A stretch of DNA of 64,000 nucleotides from Microseira wollei NIES-4236 (GTDB lineage: Bacteria; Cyanobacteriota; Cyanobacteriia; Cyanobacteriales; Aerosakkonemataceae), in contig NZ_BLAY01000034.1 of the NCBI RefSeq assembly GCF_020521235.1, positions 1 through 64,000 of the forward strand, in the 5' to 3' direction. Within the stretch, counting starts at the first letter, position 1; the number at the start of each line of letters is the position of its first letter. The position numbers and the translations under genes are program-made. Positions 46,019 to 54,598 of the stretch are shown here, piece by piece. The notes under the pieces are model-generated. The model was not told the origin of the DNA, made no database searches, and was given only the letters and a program-made list of their open reading frames with translations.

Positions 46019-46420
46019 CTAACTTTGCCGGATTTTGAGTTGTTTTATCTGCTGGTTTTGTTTCTGAATTTGGGATAACAGGGAGTGACAAACTAAGTCG
46101 CACAATTCAAACAAAAAAGGATTGGCAATTTCGTAGTAAACGCTTACTCCAATCTGCGTGCGACTTACAATTCCCGCTTGAGCCAGCAACTTTAAATGCT
46201 TGGAAACATTGGCTTGCCCCAAACCCGTTTCCTCCATAATTTGGGTGACGTTTTTCGACCCCGACTTGAGACAGCAGACAATTTGTAATCGACTGACTTC
46301 CGATAAAACCTTAAAAAAGTCAGCCACATAAGCCAAAGCCTCTGGAGGAAGTTTTGAAATTCCCTCTTCTTTAGAGGGCTGCGTCGAAAAAACTGAGTTG
46401 TTCAAGGAAGTTTTAGCCAT
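46019..46420 (-). CDS. ArsR/SmtB family repressor, probable sulfide/persulfide sensor
   Basis: The protein has 133 residues. The winged helix-turn-helix core (VLSEVSRLQIVCCLKSGSKN, then the recognition helix ANVSKHLKLLAQAGIVSRTQ) is ArsR-like. Cysteines lie at 49, 50, 107 and 111; SqrR/BigR-type regulators sense persulfide by two distant cysteines in similar positions, so a thiol-based sensor is likely. There is no CXXC metal motif of CadC type. A TATATGG motif lies 32 bases before its ATG, suggesting autoregulation. Control of sqr and hdr is inferred from shared sites. Confidence 0.9.
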   Translation of the reverse strand: MAKTSLNNSVFSTQPSKEEGISKLPPEALAYVADFFKVLSEVSRLQIVCCLKSGSKNVTQIMEETGLGQANVSKHLKLLAQAGIVSRTQIGVSVYYEIANPFLFELCDLVCHSLLSQIQKQNQQIKQLKIRQS

Positions 46421-46451
46421 AGATCGAGTAACTTAACTTTCGCATTACTAT

Positions 46452-46470
46452 TTTACTATATGGTCAAACA
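46452..46470 (-). promoter_or_regulatory. Candidate operator before the arsR gene
   Basis: TTTACTATATGGTCAAACA shares its TTACTATATRGTC core with the sqr site (43294-43314). Confidence 0.55.
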
Positions 46471-46514
46471 AGTTAGCCGCCTGAGCATCCAAGTTTGAGG
46501 AGGGACTCATGTCA

Positions 46515-46623
46515 CAGCGGATTGCTTTTCGTGTGAGGGAAAGCCTTATGGCTTCGTTTGTGTAGCGGCAGCGTTAACGCTGCCGCTACACAAACGAAGG
46601 TGTACCTCATGTGCAATCCGCTA
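46515..46623. mobile_element. MITE family C palindrome, copy 6
   Basis: The ends CAGCGGATTGC / GCAATCCGCTA; TA is present on the right, CA on the left. The core stem is GTAGCGGCAGCG, centre TTAA. Confidence 0.75.
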
Positions 46624-46683
46624 TAGATCGGGCTAGAGATGGTTCAAGCACCAACCTGCCAGTGCCTGCGAGCATACGGGTGA

Positions 46684-46831
46684 TATGATGTCCGCGCTCA
46701 TTGCCCATAATAAAAAAACCTCACAGAGTTGTTGCGTAGGGACACGGCATCATACATATCTCGGACAAACAGATAACGTTAATAATGCCGTGTCCCGGCT
46801 TGGGATCGTGGGTAATCGACCGGACATGATA
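46684..46831. mobile_element. MITE family B, copy 8 (long subtype)
   Basis: The ends TATGATGTCCG / CGGACATGATA are flanked by TGA duplications. The body is shared with copies at 38866 and 48304. Confidence 0.8.
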
Positions 46832-46923
46832 TGAGGGGATATTGTTTGCCAACCCGTTCGAGAGCAAGAACTTGAGCGGATCTTTATGTTTAAATGAAAA
46901 TATAACTAATTAATAAAAAAAGG

Positions 46924-48231
46924 ATGAAAGTAGTTGTAATTGGTGCAGGGTTGGGGGGACTCCCTAGGGCTTACGAACTACGACACAGGCTGCCAGCAGA
47001 ACATACGGTAACGTTAATTTCGGATCGACCTAAATTTACTTTTATACCTCGGTTAATTCGGGTAGCGCTGAATCTGAACCCTCTGGAAGAGCTTCAGCTA
47101 GACCTGGCAGAATTGACAAAGCGGCACGGGTTGGAATGGATTGGGGGAAAAGTGACAGCCCTCGACCCTAACGCCAAACGCATCACGGTAGGAGAAAGCC
47201 AAACCGTTGATTACGACTACGTTGCGATCGCTACAGGTCCTTTTTTAGCTTTTGATGCTATCCCCGGATTGGGGCCGCATGGGGGTTACACTCACTCGGT
47301 TTGCACGCCAGATTGCGCTCTGAAAGCGCGAGCAGCTTGGCTGAAGTTTTTAGCAGATCCGGGCGATCTGGTAGTCGGAGCAGTACCCGGTGTCGGTTGT
47401 TTTGGCCCTGCTTATGAGTTTTTATTAATGGCAGAGTGGGAATTGCGCCGCCTGGGTTTGCGCGACCAAGTATCGATTACTTTCATTACGCCAGAACCCT
47501 ACGCGGGACATTTAGGATTAGATGGGCTAAGTAACTCCAGAGAATTGACAGAAAAACTGCTACAATAACGAGGAATTAAAGTAGTGAATCAGGCCAGAAT
47601 TACTGCTGTTGATTCTCAAGCGATCGCGCTAGCCGATGGGCGAAAAATCCCTTTCAAATATGCAATGGTTCTGCCTGCTTTTGAGGGAGCCAAATTTATC
47701 CAAGATGTACCTGGATTGGGTAATGAAAAAAGATTGATTACCGTCCTACCTACCTACGAACATCCCAAATATCCTTCAATTTATGCCTTGGGGGTGAGCG
47801 TAGAATTGCCCCAACCCAAACAAGCTACCACTGCTCTGAGCTTACCCAAAACCGGACAAATGACAGAAGCAATGGGATTAGCAGTAGCCCACAACATTGC
47901 TGTAGCGTTAGGAGCAATTCAAGATGCTTGGAGGTCCCCAACTCTGGAAGCTGTTTGTTTCGCTGAGTTTGGGGATACTGGTATTGCCTACGTTGCTGCT
48001 CCCATCTTGCCCGATCCCGTAACGGGTAAGCGACGTTACTCTTATGCAGGACAGGGACGATGGGTCAACTGGGTAAAAGCAGCGTTTGAAAAGTACTTTC
48101 TCCTCAAGATGAAATGGGGGTTGGGGTTACCTTGGTTTGAAATTTTGGCTTTAAGAATTGTATTCGGATTATCCCTGCTAAAAAATTGCGAGTCGCGATC
48201 AAAAACACCTATCCCTTCCTGGCTCGATTGA
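46924..48231 (+). pseudogene. SQR-like FAD oxidoreductase with an in-frame stop
   Basis: The first half (46924-47568) has VVVIGAGLGGLPRAYELRHR and the SQR-type YTHSVCTPDCALKARAAWLKF and VPGVGCFGPAYEF with both Cys. After CTACAA comes TAA (47566-47568), and the same frame continues RGIKVVNQARITAVDSQ to PSWLD at 48231. Together they make about 435 residues, the length of the cyanobacterial single-polypeptide SQR/NDH-2-like family. A GTG at 47584 could start only the second half, which lacks FAD binding. The nonsense change probably inactivates it, leaving the other SQR as the working copy. Confidence 0.88.
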
Positions 48232-48302
48232 GCAAGTCATCCTCGTTTGCTTTATTCAACAAGCTGACAACTGCTACTTGAGTGCGATGCCAGGAATCGG
48301 TC
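48228..48302 (+). pseudogene. Remnant of a macro-domain gene 3' end
   Basis: ATTGAGCAAGTCATCCTCG and GAGTGCGATGC match the last 75 bases of the macro-domain gene at 32110-32190 (...EQVILVCF...YLSAM...). It is fused onto the end of the broken SQR-like gene and is cut by a family B element; AAGTCTAA, the original end, resumes behind that element at 48575. Confidence 0.7.
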
Positions 48303-48303
48303 A

Positions 48304-48571
48304 TATGATGTCCGTTGAATTGCCCATCATAAAAAAACCTCACAGAGTCGTTGCGTAGGGACACGGCATCTGACGATATCTCGGACAAACAGATAATACC
48401 AAATCCGGGTTTTAAACCCCCTTTATTTTATAGCCCGCGAAGGCGGGCTTTGTTTGTGTAGCCGCGAATGCGAGTCGTTCGGCATAAAAGGGGCGATCAA
48501 AGCGGATTTGGTATAACTTTAATCATGCCGTGTCCCGGCTGATGATTATGGGTAATCGACCGGACATGATA
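48304..48571. mobile_element. MITE family B, copy 9, with a nested element
   Basis: The ends TATGATGTCCG / CGGACATGATA are flanked by TCA on both sides. The body is like copy 8 but interrupted at 48396-48513. Confidence 0.8.
48396..48513. mobile_element. Nested inverted-repeat element family F (TACCAAATCCG)
   Basis: The left end is ATACCAAATCCG, the right end CGGATTTGGTA, with TA on both sides. A GCCCGCGAAGGCGGGC hairpin lies inside. It sits inside a family B element whose unbroken sequence is known from 46684-46831. Confidence 0.75.
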
Positions 48572-48574
48572 TCA

Positions 48575-49170
48575 AGTCTAATTTTCATCAAGGCGGAAAT
48601 GTTTTTGCCGGGTAGTGCGTTTAATATGTGGCTAATCGATCTGATGCAGAACTATGTCGCGCCATTTGGAAAGATTGCTGCATATTGATACGTTGTTGCG
48701 AAGTGAATATCGACCGACTACCGGGAAACTGGCGCAAGTGTTGGAAGTGAGCGATCGCAGCCATTCCCGCAATTTCCGGATTGCACGCTGGAATAGATCA
48801 TAGGCTACTGCCAGCAGCATTTACTTTTTGGACAATTTAGCTAATTTTAAGCGAAATATTGCCTTTTATTGACGATTGAGCATTTTTATGCTGGTTATCT
48901 AACCAAAAGTCTGCTTTTTAGAAGCTTACACAAACGCTCATCAGTTCATCATCACATTTCTCACAAACCTAATTCACCCGAAGGGGTTAATGCAGAGCCT
49001 GCTCGAATTTGCTAACATAACAAATATTGTGTCCAGATAATTTTTTAGTGTTATTCCAAATAATCGTGGGGTAGGTAGCGTTCATACAATACCCTACTAC
49101 TTAGATTTAAACCGATAATTTTGGTCAAAGACAAAAAGTGTTCGGCTAGCTTAAACTGGAGAAATAGCCC
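48575..49170. other. Gene-poor spacer before the hydrolase/P-loop operon
   Basis: AT-rich non-coding sequence holding one GCGATCGC-like site and short broken frames. I see no gene, tRNA or clear promoter apart from AT-rich stretches around 48990-49060. Confidence 0.4.
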
Positions 49171-50097
49171 ATGAAAGACTCAAATGGTTTACTGAAAATT
49201 TCAGGTTGCGAGAACCCTGAACGCAGCGGGGATGTGGTTTTTGTTCACGGACTGGGCGGCAATCCACGAGACACGTGGCATTACAAGAAGGGAAAGAGTG
49301 ATGATTTCTTCTGGCCTGCTAAGCTTGGAGAAGATCTGCCAGAGTTTGATATTTGGTCATTGGGGTATGCGGTTGAACCTTCAGCTTGGAAAGGAAATAC
49401 ACTGCCCCTAGCTGATAGAGCAACTAACACATTAAAAACTCTGGGTATATATGGGATTGGTAAACGCCCGGTGATTTTCATTACTCACAGTATGGGCGGA
49501 CTCCTTGTTAAACAGATGCTTCGCCACGCACAGGATTATGGTAATCCAAAGTGGAAAGCTATTGTAGATCAAACGAAAGGCATTGTTTTCCTTTCAACTC
49601 CTCATTCTGGCGCTGACCTTGCCAACTGGGTTAACTATATTGGTGGTATTCTCCGAACTACAGTAAGCGTTAGAGAGCTTGAGGCCAACCATTCCCGTTT
49701 ACGTGAACTCAACAACCTGTATCGGAATCACGAATTGCTGTGCAAAATCCCAATGGAGGTTTACTTTGAAACAGAAAAAACCAACGGAGTTTTAGTTGTA
49801 GATGAAACCAGTGCAGATCCAGGCATTAAAGGTGTAATTCCTGTGGGTATTGATTATGCTAATCATATCTCAATTTGTAAACCAGAGTCAAAAGAGAGTC
49901 TAGTTTATCTTGGAGTAAAGCAATTCATTGAAGAAGACTGCTTAAAAGTTCTTAAGCAACCAATTCAACTTGAAGATAAGGATAAATTACATGAAACAAT
50001 AACTACTGATAATCGTCGTATTGGTAACTATTTGGAGAGTGGGGCACGCATTCATGGCCCTGTAGCTGGGCGCGATCAGACCAATAACTATAAGTAG
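49171..50097 (+). CDS. SesB/PGAP1-like alpha/beta hydrolase with a C-terminal shared motif
   Basis: The protein has 308 residues. The oxyanion strand is VVFVHGLGGNPRDTW, the nucleophile elbow THSMGG (Ser107), and likely partners are Asp211 and His232 (ANHIS). The fold is that of lipase-like hydrolases used as effectors beside NLR/STAND proteins. Residues 280-303 (DNRRIGNYLE...ARIHGPVAGRDQ) reappear, with close DNA identity, at residues 65-88 of the next protein. The two genes are 95 bases apart on the same strand. It probably acts on membrane lipid or protein esters when the neighbour signals; this is inference. Confidence 0.88.
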   Translation: MKDSNGLLKISGCENPERSGDVVFVHGLGGNPRDTWHYKKGKSDDFFWPAKLGEDLPEFDIWSLGYAVEPSAWKGNTLPLADRATNTLKTLGIYGIGKRPVIFITHSMGGLLVKQMLRHAQDYGNPKWKAIVDQTKGIVFLSTPHSGADLANWVNYIGGILRTTVSVRELEANHSRLRELNNLYRNHELLCKIPMEVYFETEKTNGVLVVDETSADPGIKGVIPVGIDYANHISICKPESKESLVYLGVKQFIEEDCLKVLKQPIQLEDKDKLHETITTDNRRIGNYLESGARIHGPVAGRDQTNNYK

Positions 50098-50192
50098 CAT
50101 AGGCTTCTGAAGAAATTCTTTTCGGCTTCCAACACCCCACCAGAATGTGGGGTGTATAGAGAAGTCTTTGTGAAGATGACGGAGTTAATTAA

Positions 50193-52391
50193 GTGAGCGA
50201 GCAGTCAAGTCAAGAACAAACCCCATCGGCATCAACTACGCCTCAACCTAATACTGAAAATGAGAATACTAAGGCATCAGATCGAATAAGTATAGAAGAT
50301 GCAATTGAGCGCATCATTAAAGGCGATAAAATCGGAAATATTGAAGAATTATATCGAGAACTGAAAGCCACGACAGTTTATATCGATAATCGCCGTATCG
50401 GTAATTATTTAGAGCATGATGCGCGTATTTATGGCAATGTTGCTGGGCGCGATCAGAGAAACCATACAAGGGATTCAGCTAAAGGCATTGCTGTTAAAGA
50501 AATAGCGGGTCAAATATTAATTGAGGAGGTGGAAAAAGTTCGCAGTGTTTATGTTGAAACTGCCAGCTACACCCAGGCAAAAAGCATTTTAAGCGAGAAG
50601 CATGTTCTAATTTTGTGTGGCGATTCAAACTATGGCAAACAAACTACTGCGATTCACCTGCTTGTGAGCCTGACTGCTGAAGAGATTTTTGAAATAAACC
50701 CAACAGTAGAAGACCTCAGTTCATTTCAGTGTGAATCAACGCAGATGTATGTGATTGACACTCTTGCACCTGATAGTGCAGAAAAACTCAATAGTTATGT
50801 GCTGAATAGTCTGAGTCAGAGACTGAGGGAGCAACAAAGCTATCTTGTCATAACGGTAGATAGTCGTGCGCGTATTTCCCAAGAAACTTTGGGCAGGTAT
50901 ATCCTCAATTGGAGGAACTTACCAACTTGTGAAGAACTGCTAAAAAAACATCTTGCATGGTATATAAAAGACCAAGCAATGCTTAATAGCAGTCACACTT
51001 TAACTCAGATAGACTCAGTACGAGAATGGCTAACAAATAAATTACTGCCTGGTGATGTGGATCGGTTAGCAGAACTTCTTGCCAAAGTGGTGAAGAGCGA
51101 ACTAACCCTTGAAGACGCGCTGGCACGTTTCAGCCTGCGGACAAACGAAGAAGTTGAATCATGGTTTGACAAGCACTCAGATCTGAATCAGCATATGTTT
51201 ATGATTACTGTGGCAGTTTTGAATGGGATTAACTATCAAGAGGTTATCAATGCTAGTCAAAATTTACAATCGCTCATAAAGCCTCCTTCAGATGAGGAAA
51301 AATCATCTGTTCCTACAAGCAAACGTAGCCAAAAACTAAAAGAATTTCGTACTCATTTAGTTCAGGGATATCAAAATACTGAGTTTGGGCTGAGTCCGGT
51401 TGAACTGATTGAGTTGGATAATCCTACATTTCAGCCAGCTATCTTATCTTATGTTTGGCACGAGTACGATCAATATCGCGAACGGCTGCTTAAATGGTTG
51501 CACCAGCTAGGATCGCACCGTAACTTTGAGGTGCGGATCAGAGCAGCAGCAGCAGTTGGTGAACTGAGCAAGTATGCCTTTGGAGATGTTCTAGATCAAG
51601 TTGTACGACCTTGGGCAAACTGTCAAGATCGGCAGTTGCAAAGACTAGCGGCACTAGCCTTAAGTATTCCAGTATTTGAAAGCAATCTTGCTCCACAGGT
51701 GCTAAAGTTACTGCATTCCTGGAGTACGTTAAAAAATAACTTAAACTTACCTTGGACAGCAGCAACTGCTTATTCCGGATATGTTGGGTTGCGATTTCCT
51801 GATATTGCGCTTAGGGATCTGTTTGCGATCGCTCAGTCTGGAGAAGGACAATTACTATCAGCAGTAGCCGAGGGCGTAGCTAGTATTTTTAATGCTGGCT
51901 TCCATTTTACCGTTCTGAATGCGCTCAAAGCATGGACAGAGCAGGCAAATACTGAGGTGACAGCCCAGTTTGGTTTGCTAATCTTTTGGGTACTCATACG
52001 TGAGGCAAAAGTTGCGACAGACTCGAACAAGGATAACTGGCCTACATTACTTTGGCTTGTCTGGGAAGAAAAGAAACTTGTCAAGGAAAATCCCAAGACA
52101 GATCAAGTATACGAAGACTTAGTGACTTGCCTATTGCAGCGAGCCTTAAATCTAAAAGTAACACGCAAACTTGTTTTACAGGAAATCCGCAAATGGCTTC
52201 AACTCGTAGATGACGATCCCGAACATAAACTGTACGAAACAGTAGGCTCAATCATATTTACATTAGCTGCTCAAGGAACTGGGCGTGAACGAGAACGTAT
52301 CACTTACAACCTTGAACAATGGAAATCGGTTGAACAGCCTAACGCTGCAAACAAGATTTTATCAAAAATCAAAAAGTATTTGAATATTTAG
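50193..52391 (+). CDS. P-loop (nSTAND-like) and HEAT-like protein with the shared motif
   Basis: The protein has 732 residues from GTG 50193. The N-terminus is Ser/Thr/Gln-rich and disordered. Residues 65-88 repeat the hydrolase tail motif (DNRRIGNYLE...GNVAGRDQ). At 120-155 lies YVETASYTQAK and a Walker A-like GDSNYGKQT with Gln in place of the usual Ser/Thr, then MYVIDTLAPDSAE as a possible Walker B. From about 420 come helical repeats (RNFEVRIRAAAAVGEL) resembling HEAT units. This is the order of NLR-like sensors: motif, switch ATPase, repeat sensor. The spacing to the next gene is 16 bases. Confidence 0.83.
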   Translation: MSEQSSQEQTPSASTTPQPNTENENTKASDRISIEDAIERIIKGDKIGNIEELYRELKATTVYIDNRRIGNYLEHDARIYGNVAGRDQRNHTRDSAKGIAVKEIAGQILIEEVEKVRSVYVETASYTQAKSILSEKHVLILCGDSNYGKQTTAIHLLVSLTAEEIFEINPTVEDLSSFQCESTQMYVIDTLAPDSAEKLNSYVLNSLSQRLREQQSYLVITVDSRARISQETLGRYILNWRNLPTCEELLKKHLAWYIKDQAMLNSSHTLTQIDSVREWLTNKLLPGDVDRLAELLAKVVKSELTLEDALARFSLRTNEEVESWFDKHSDLNQHMFMITVAVLNGINYQEVINASQNLQSLIKPPSDEEKSSVPTSKRSQKLKEFRTHLVQGYQNTEFGLSPVELIELDNPTFQPAILSYVWHEYDQYRERLLKWLHQLGSHRNFEVRIRAAAAVGELSKYAFGDVLDQVVRPWANCQDRQLQRLAALALSIPVFESNLAPQVLKLLHSWSTLKNNLNLPWTAATAYSGYVGLRFPDIALRDLFAIAQSGEGQLLSAVAEGVASIFNAGFHFTVLNALKAWTEQANTEVTAQFGLLIFWVLIREAKVATDSNKDNWPTLLWLVWEEKKLVKENPKTDQVYEDLVTCLLQRALNLKVTRKLVLQEIRKWLQLVDDDPEHKLYETVGSIIFTLAAQGTGRERERITYNLEQWKSVEQPNAANKILSKIKKYLNI

Positions 52392-52407
52392 TACAGGAGG
52401 TAACACG

Positions 52408-53442
52408 ATGGCAGACACATACAATCCAATCCTCAGCAGAGAAGAGATTGGTCGTTGGCGGCTATTTCAGTCACGTCCAGTGCCAGATCCAGGAACCGCA
52501 CTTGTTTTCTCTGGTGAGGGACAACCTTTACTCAGCATCAAACAAGGTCAAAGGGGACCGACTAGCGGCGAAATTGTTTGGGGTAAATATAATCTGCTTT
52601 ATAAGGTAGATATGACTGAACACCCGTTAAGTTTTCAGTGCAACATCCCTTGTGCAACAGATGCTTTTGACTTCCACGCCGAGGTCAGGTTCATTTGTTC
52701 GGTGCGCGAACCGGAAATGATTGTACGACGCAATGTAACTGACGTTCGTCAATTCCTAGAACCCTTGATCGTCGAGGTCATGCGGAGCATCAGCCGTAAC
52801 TATGAGGTTGAAGAAAGCGAAGTTGCGGAACGTCAGATTAGCAATAGGGTCAAGCAAGAAATCTATGATGCAGGATTCCAACTCAATCGCTTCGTACTTA
52901 CACTGTATTTAGAACAAGAAGTACGCGACCGAATTCGAGAGAAAAAACGCATTCAAGATACAACTGAAATAGAAAAAACCAAAATCAAAAGCCAGATAGA
53001 ACTGGAAGAACAAGCACAAAAGTTAGCGATGCAACGCCAACAATTCGAGCTTGAACTCATGAAAGTCAAGATAGACTTCTATAGTCCAATGCTCCAAGCT
53101 GGCAATTGGCAAATGCTCGCCATGCAACTCGCGCAAAATCCTCAAGATATTGCAGTCGTAGTAGAAGAAATTAATCGCCAGAAGCAAATTGACAGAGAGC
53201 ATCAGATGAAAATGCTGAAAATGCTGCTAGATGAAGATGCTTTGGAAGGTTCTCAGATTAGTGAAGTTGGAAAACGTGTGCTGCAAGGTTTAATTGCCAT
53301 GACTGAACAGTATACACCTGCACTGGGAAGCGGTTCGGCTAACAAATCAGAAAGTAAAAAAAACAACTCAAAAGTAGATGAATCTGACAATCAAACCCCA
53401 AAGGTTACCAAACCAGATTTTAACTACGATGAGGATGAGTAG
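52408..53442 (+). CDS. SPFH/band-7-like coiled-coil protein
   Basis: The protein has 344 residues. The N-terminal half (about 25-190) has the beta-rich SPFH pattern with YKVDMTEHPLSFQC and a conserved VRQFLEPLIVEVMRSISRNYEV. A charged coiled coil follows (about 185-290, KIKSQIELEEQAQKLAMQ), then an Asn/Lys/Ser-rich acidic tail. No membrane segment is visible. SPFH proteins form cages or scaffolds at membranes. AGGAGG precedes the ATG. It lies between the P-loop protein and a membrane protein, so it may scaffold the complex at the membrane. Confidence 0.75.
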   Translation: MADTYNPILSREEIGRWRLFQSRPVPDPGTALVFSGEGQPLLSIKQGQRGPTSGEIVWGKYNLLYKVDMTEHPLSFQCNIPCATDAFDFHAEVRFICSVREPEMIVRRNVTDVRQFLEPLIVEVMRSISRNYEVEESEVAERQISNRVKQEIYDAGFQLNRFVLTLYLEQEVRDRIREKKRIQDTTEIEKTKIKSQIELEEQAQKLAMQRQQFELELMKVKIDFYSPMLQAGNWQMLAMQLAQNPQDIAVVVEEINRQKQIDREHQMKMLKMLLDEDALEGSQISEVGKRVLQGLIAMTEQYTPALGSGSANKSESKKNNSKVDESDNQTPKVTKPDFNYDEDE

Positions 53443-53475
53443 TTTTTCTACACACGAGAGAGGCAAATATTAATC

Positions 53476-54348
53476 ATGAGCGAGTTCCTACAAACCATTC
53501 TTCGACCAATCTGGGAACTGCTTGTGCCAATACCAATGCCGTGGCGGGCTTTAATTATTTTGTTGCTTTTAATGCCCGCCCTATCCTGGCTTTTTTGGCG
53601 AGCATTTCCCTGCTTACTGGCTAAACTTTCACAACTGTTTTTTATCTGTACAGAAGTTGTGGCAAAACTTCTGCTTTGGTTGGAAAACTTGGTCACACAA
53701 TCTGTGCGAAAACGAGGCAGTCAACCGCCGAACGTCATTTACATTTTTGACGACTTGATCGGCGGAATAGTGCTTCTTGTTAATGCAGCAACCCAAAAGC
53801 TGGATAAAATTTTTAGGTATGCGTTAACCCAACGATGGCTACCTCGTAAAGGATGGTTTGTAACAGCAGCGATTTTATTACCATTCCTCTGGTATGTACG
53901 TCCTATCCTTGGAGAAACTACGGTTGCTAAATTTATTAATAGTGGATTGATGTGGTGGGACTCGTTTGAAGGCTGGGTGCTGACTGGCAAATGGATACCC
54001 TATACTCTAAGTAGACCTTCACCTGAACAATTCGTCCGAGATTATTTTTCAGCTATTAATAATGGTCAGTATTCAGCAGCATGGAATCTTTTAACACCTG
54101 AATACCAAAGAACTGGGCCAGGTAGTTACAATGAATATTTAGATTGGTGGGAAAGAAAGGTCGAGCGAGTAGAGATTAATCAACTAAGCCAATTCTCACA
54201 AGATCTTAAATATGCAACCGTAGATGTTCGTTTGCAATACTTTATGAAAAGAACTCAAAAGTTATCTAAACCAGAATCTGTACGCTACTTTTTGATTTGG
54301 GATATTCAAACTGGCACGTGGTTGATTAATGATTCTAAATACCTTTAG
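53476..54348 (+). CDS. Membrane protein with C-terminal NTF2-like domain
   Basis: The protein has 290 residues. Hydrophobic segments at about 22-45 (WRALIILLLLMPALSWLFW), 50-75 and 130-150 (TAAILLPFLWYVRPIL) suggest three to four membrane helices. The C-terminal 95 residues (SPEQFVRDYFSAINNGQYSAAWNLLTPEY) match the NTF2-like/DUF4878 fold found on extracytoplasmic or kinase-associated proteins. It is the last of four tightly spaced genes and probably anchors the system. The function is unknown. Confidence 0.75.
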   Translation: MSEFLQTILRPIWELLVPIPMPWRALIILLLLMPALSWLFWRAFPCLLAKLSQLFFICTEVVAKLLLWLENLVTQSVRKRGSQPPNVIYIFDDLIGGIVLLVNAATQKLDKIFRYALTQRWLPRKGWFVTAAILLPFLWYVRPILGETTVAKFINSGLMWWDSFEGWVLTGKWIPYTLSRPSPEQFVRDYFSAINNGQYSAAWNLLTPEYQRTGPGSYNEYLDWWERKVERVEINQLSQFSQDLKYATVDVRLQYFMKRTQKLSKPESVRYFLIWDIQTGTWLINDSKYL

Positions 54349-54598
54349 CTGTGGGCTATTCCCCCATTGATATCCTGCTTTTAGTCAGACGAATTGGGTG
54401 CAGGACTGGGTTGTGGCAGTGGCGATCGCAAGGCTTTGATCGCACATCAAGCAGCTATCTTCATTCATTCAGCGTTGCTCGCGCCATTAAAACAGAACAA
54501 AAACCCGTTATAATACACTGTAATTACCTTTGATGCTATCAAGCGTCGCTGGCTAAAATTGTAATAAAATTTTATTTTTTTATACAAATTAATAATCA

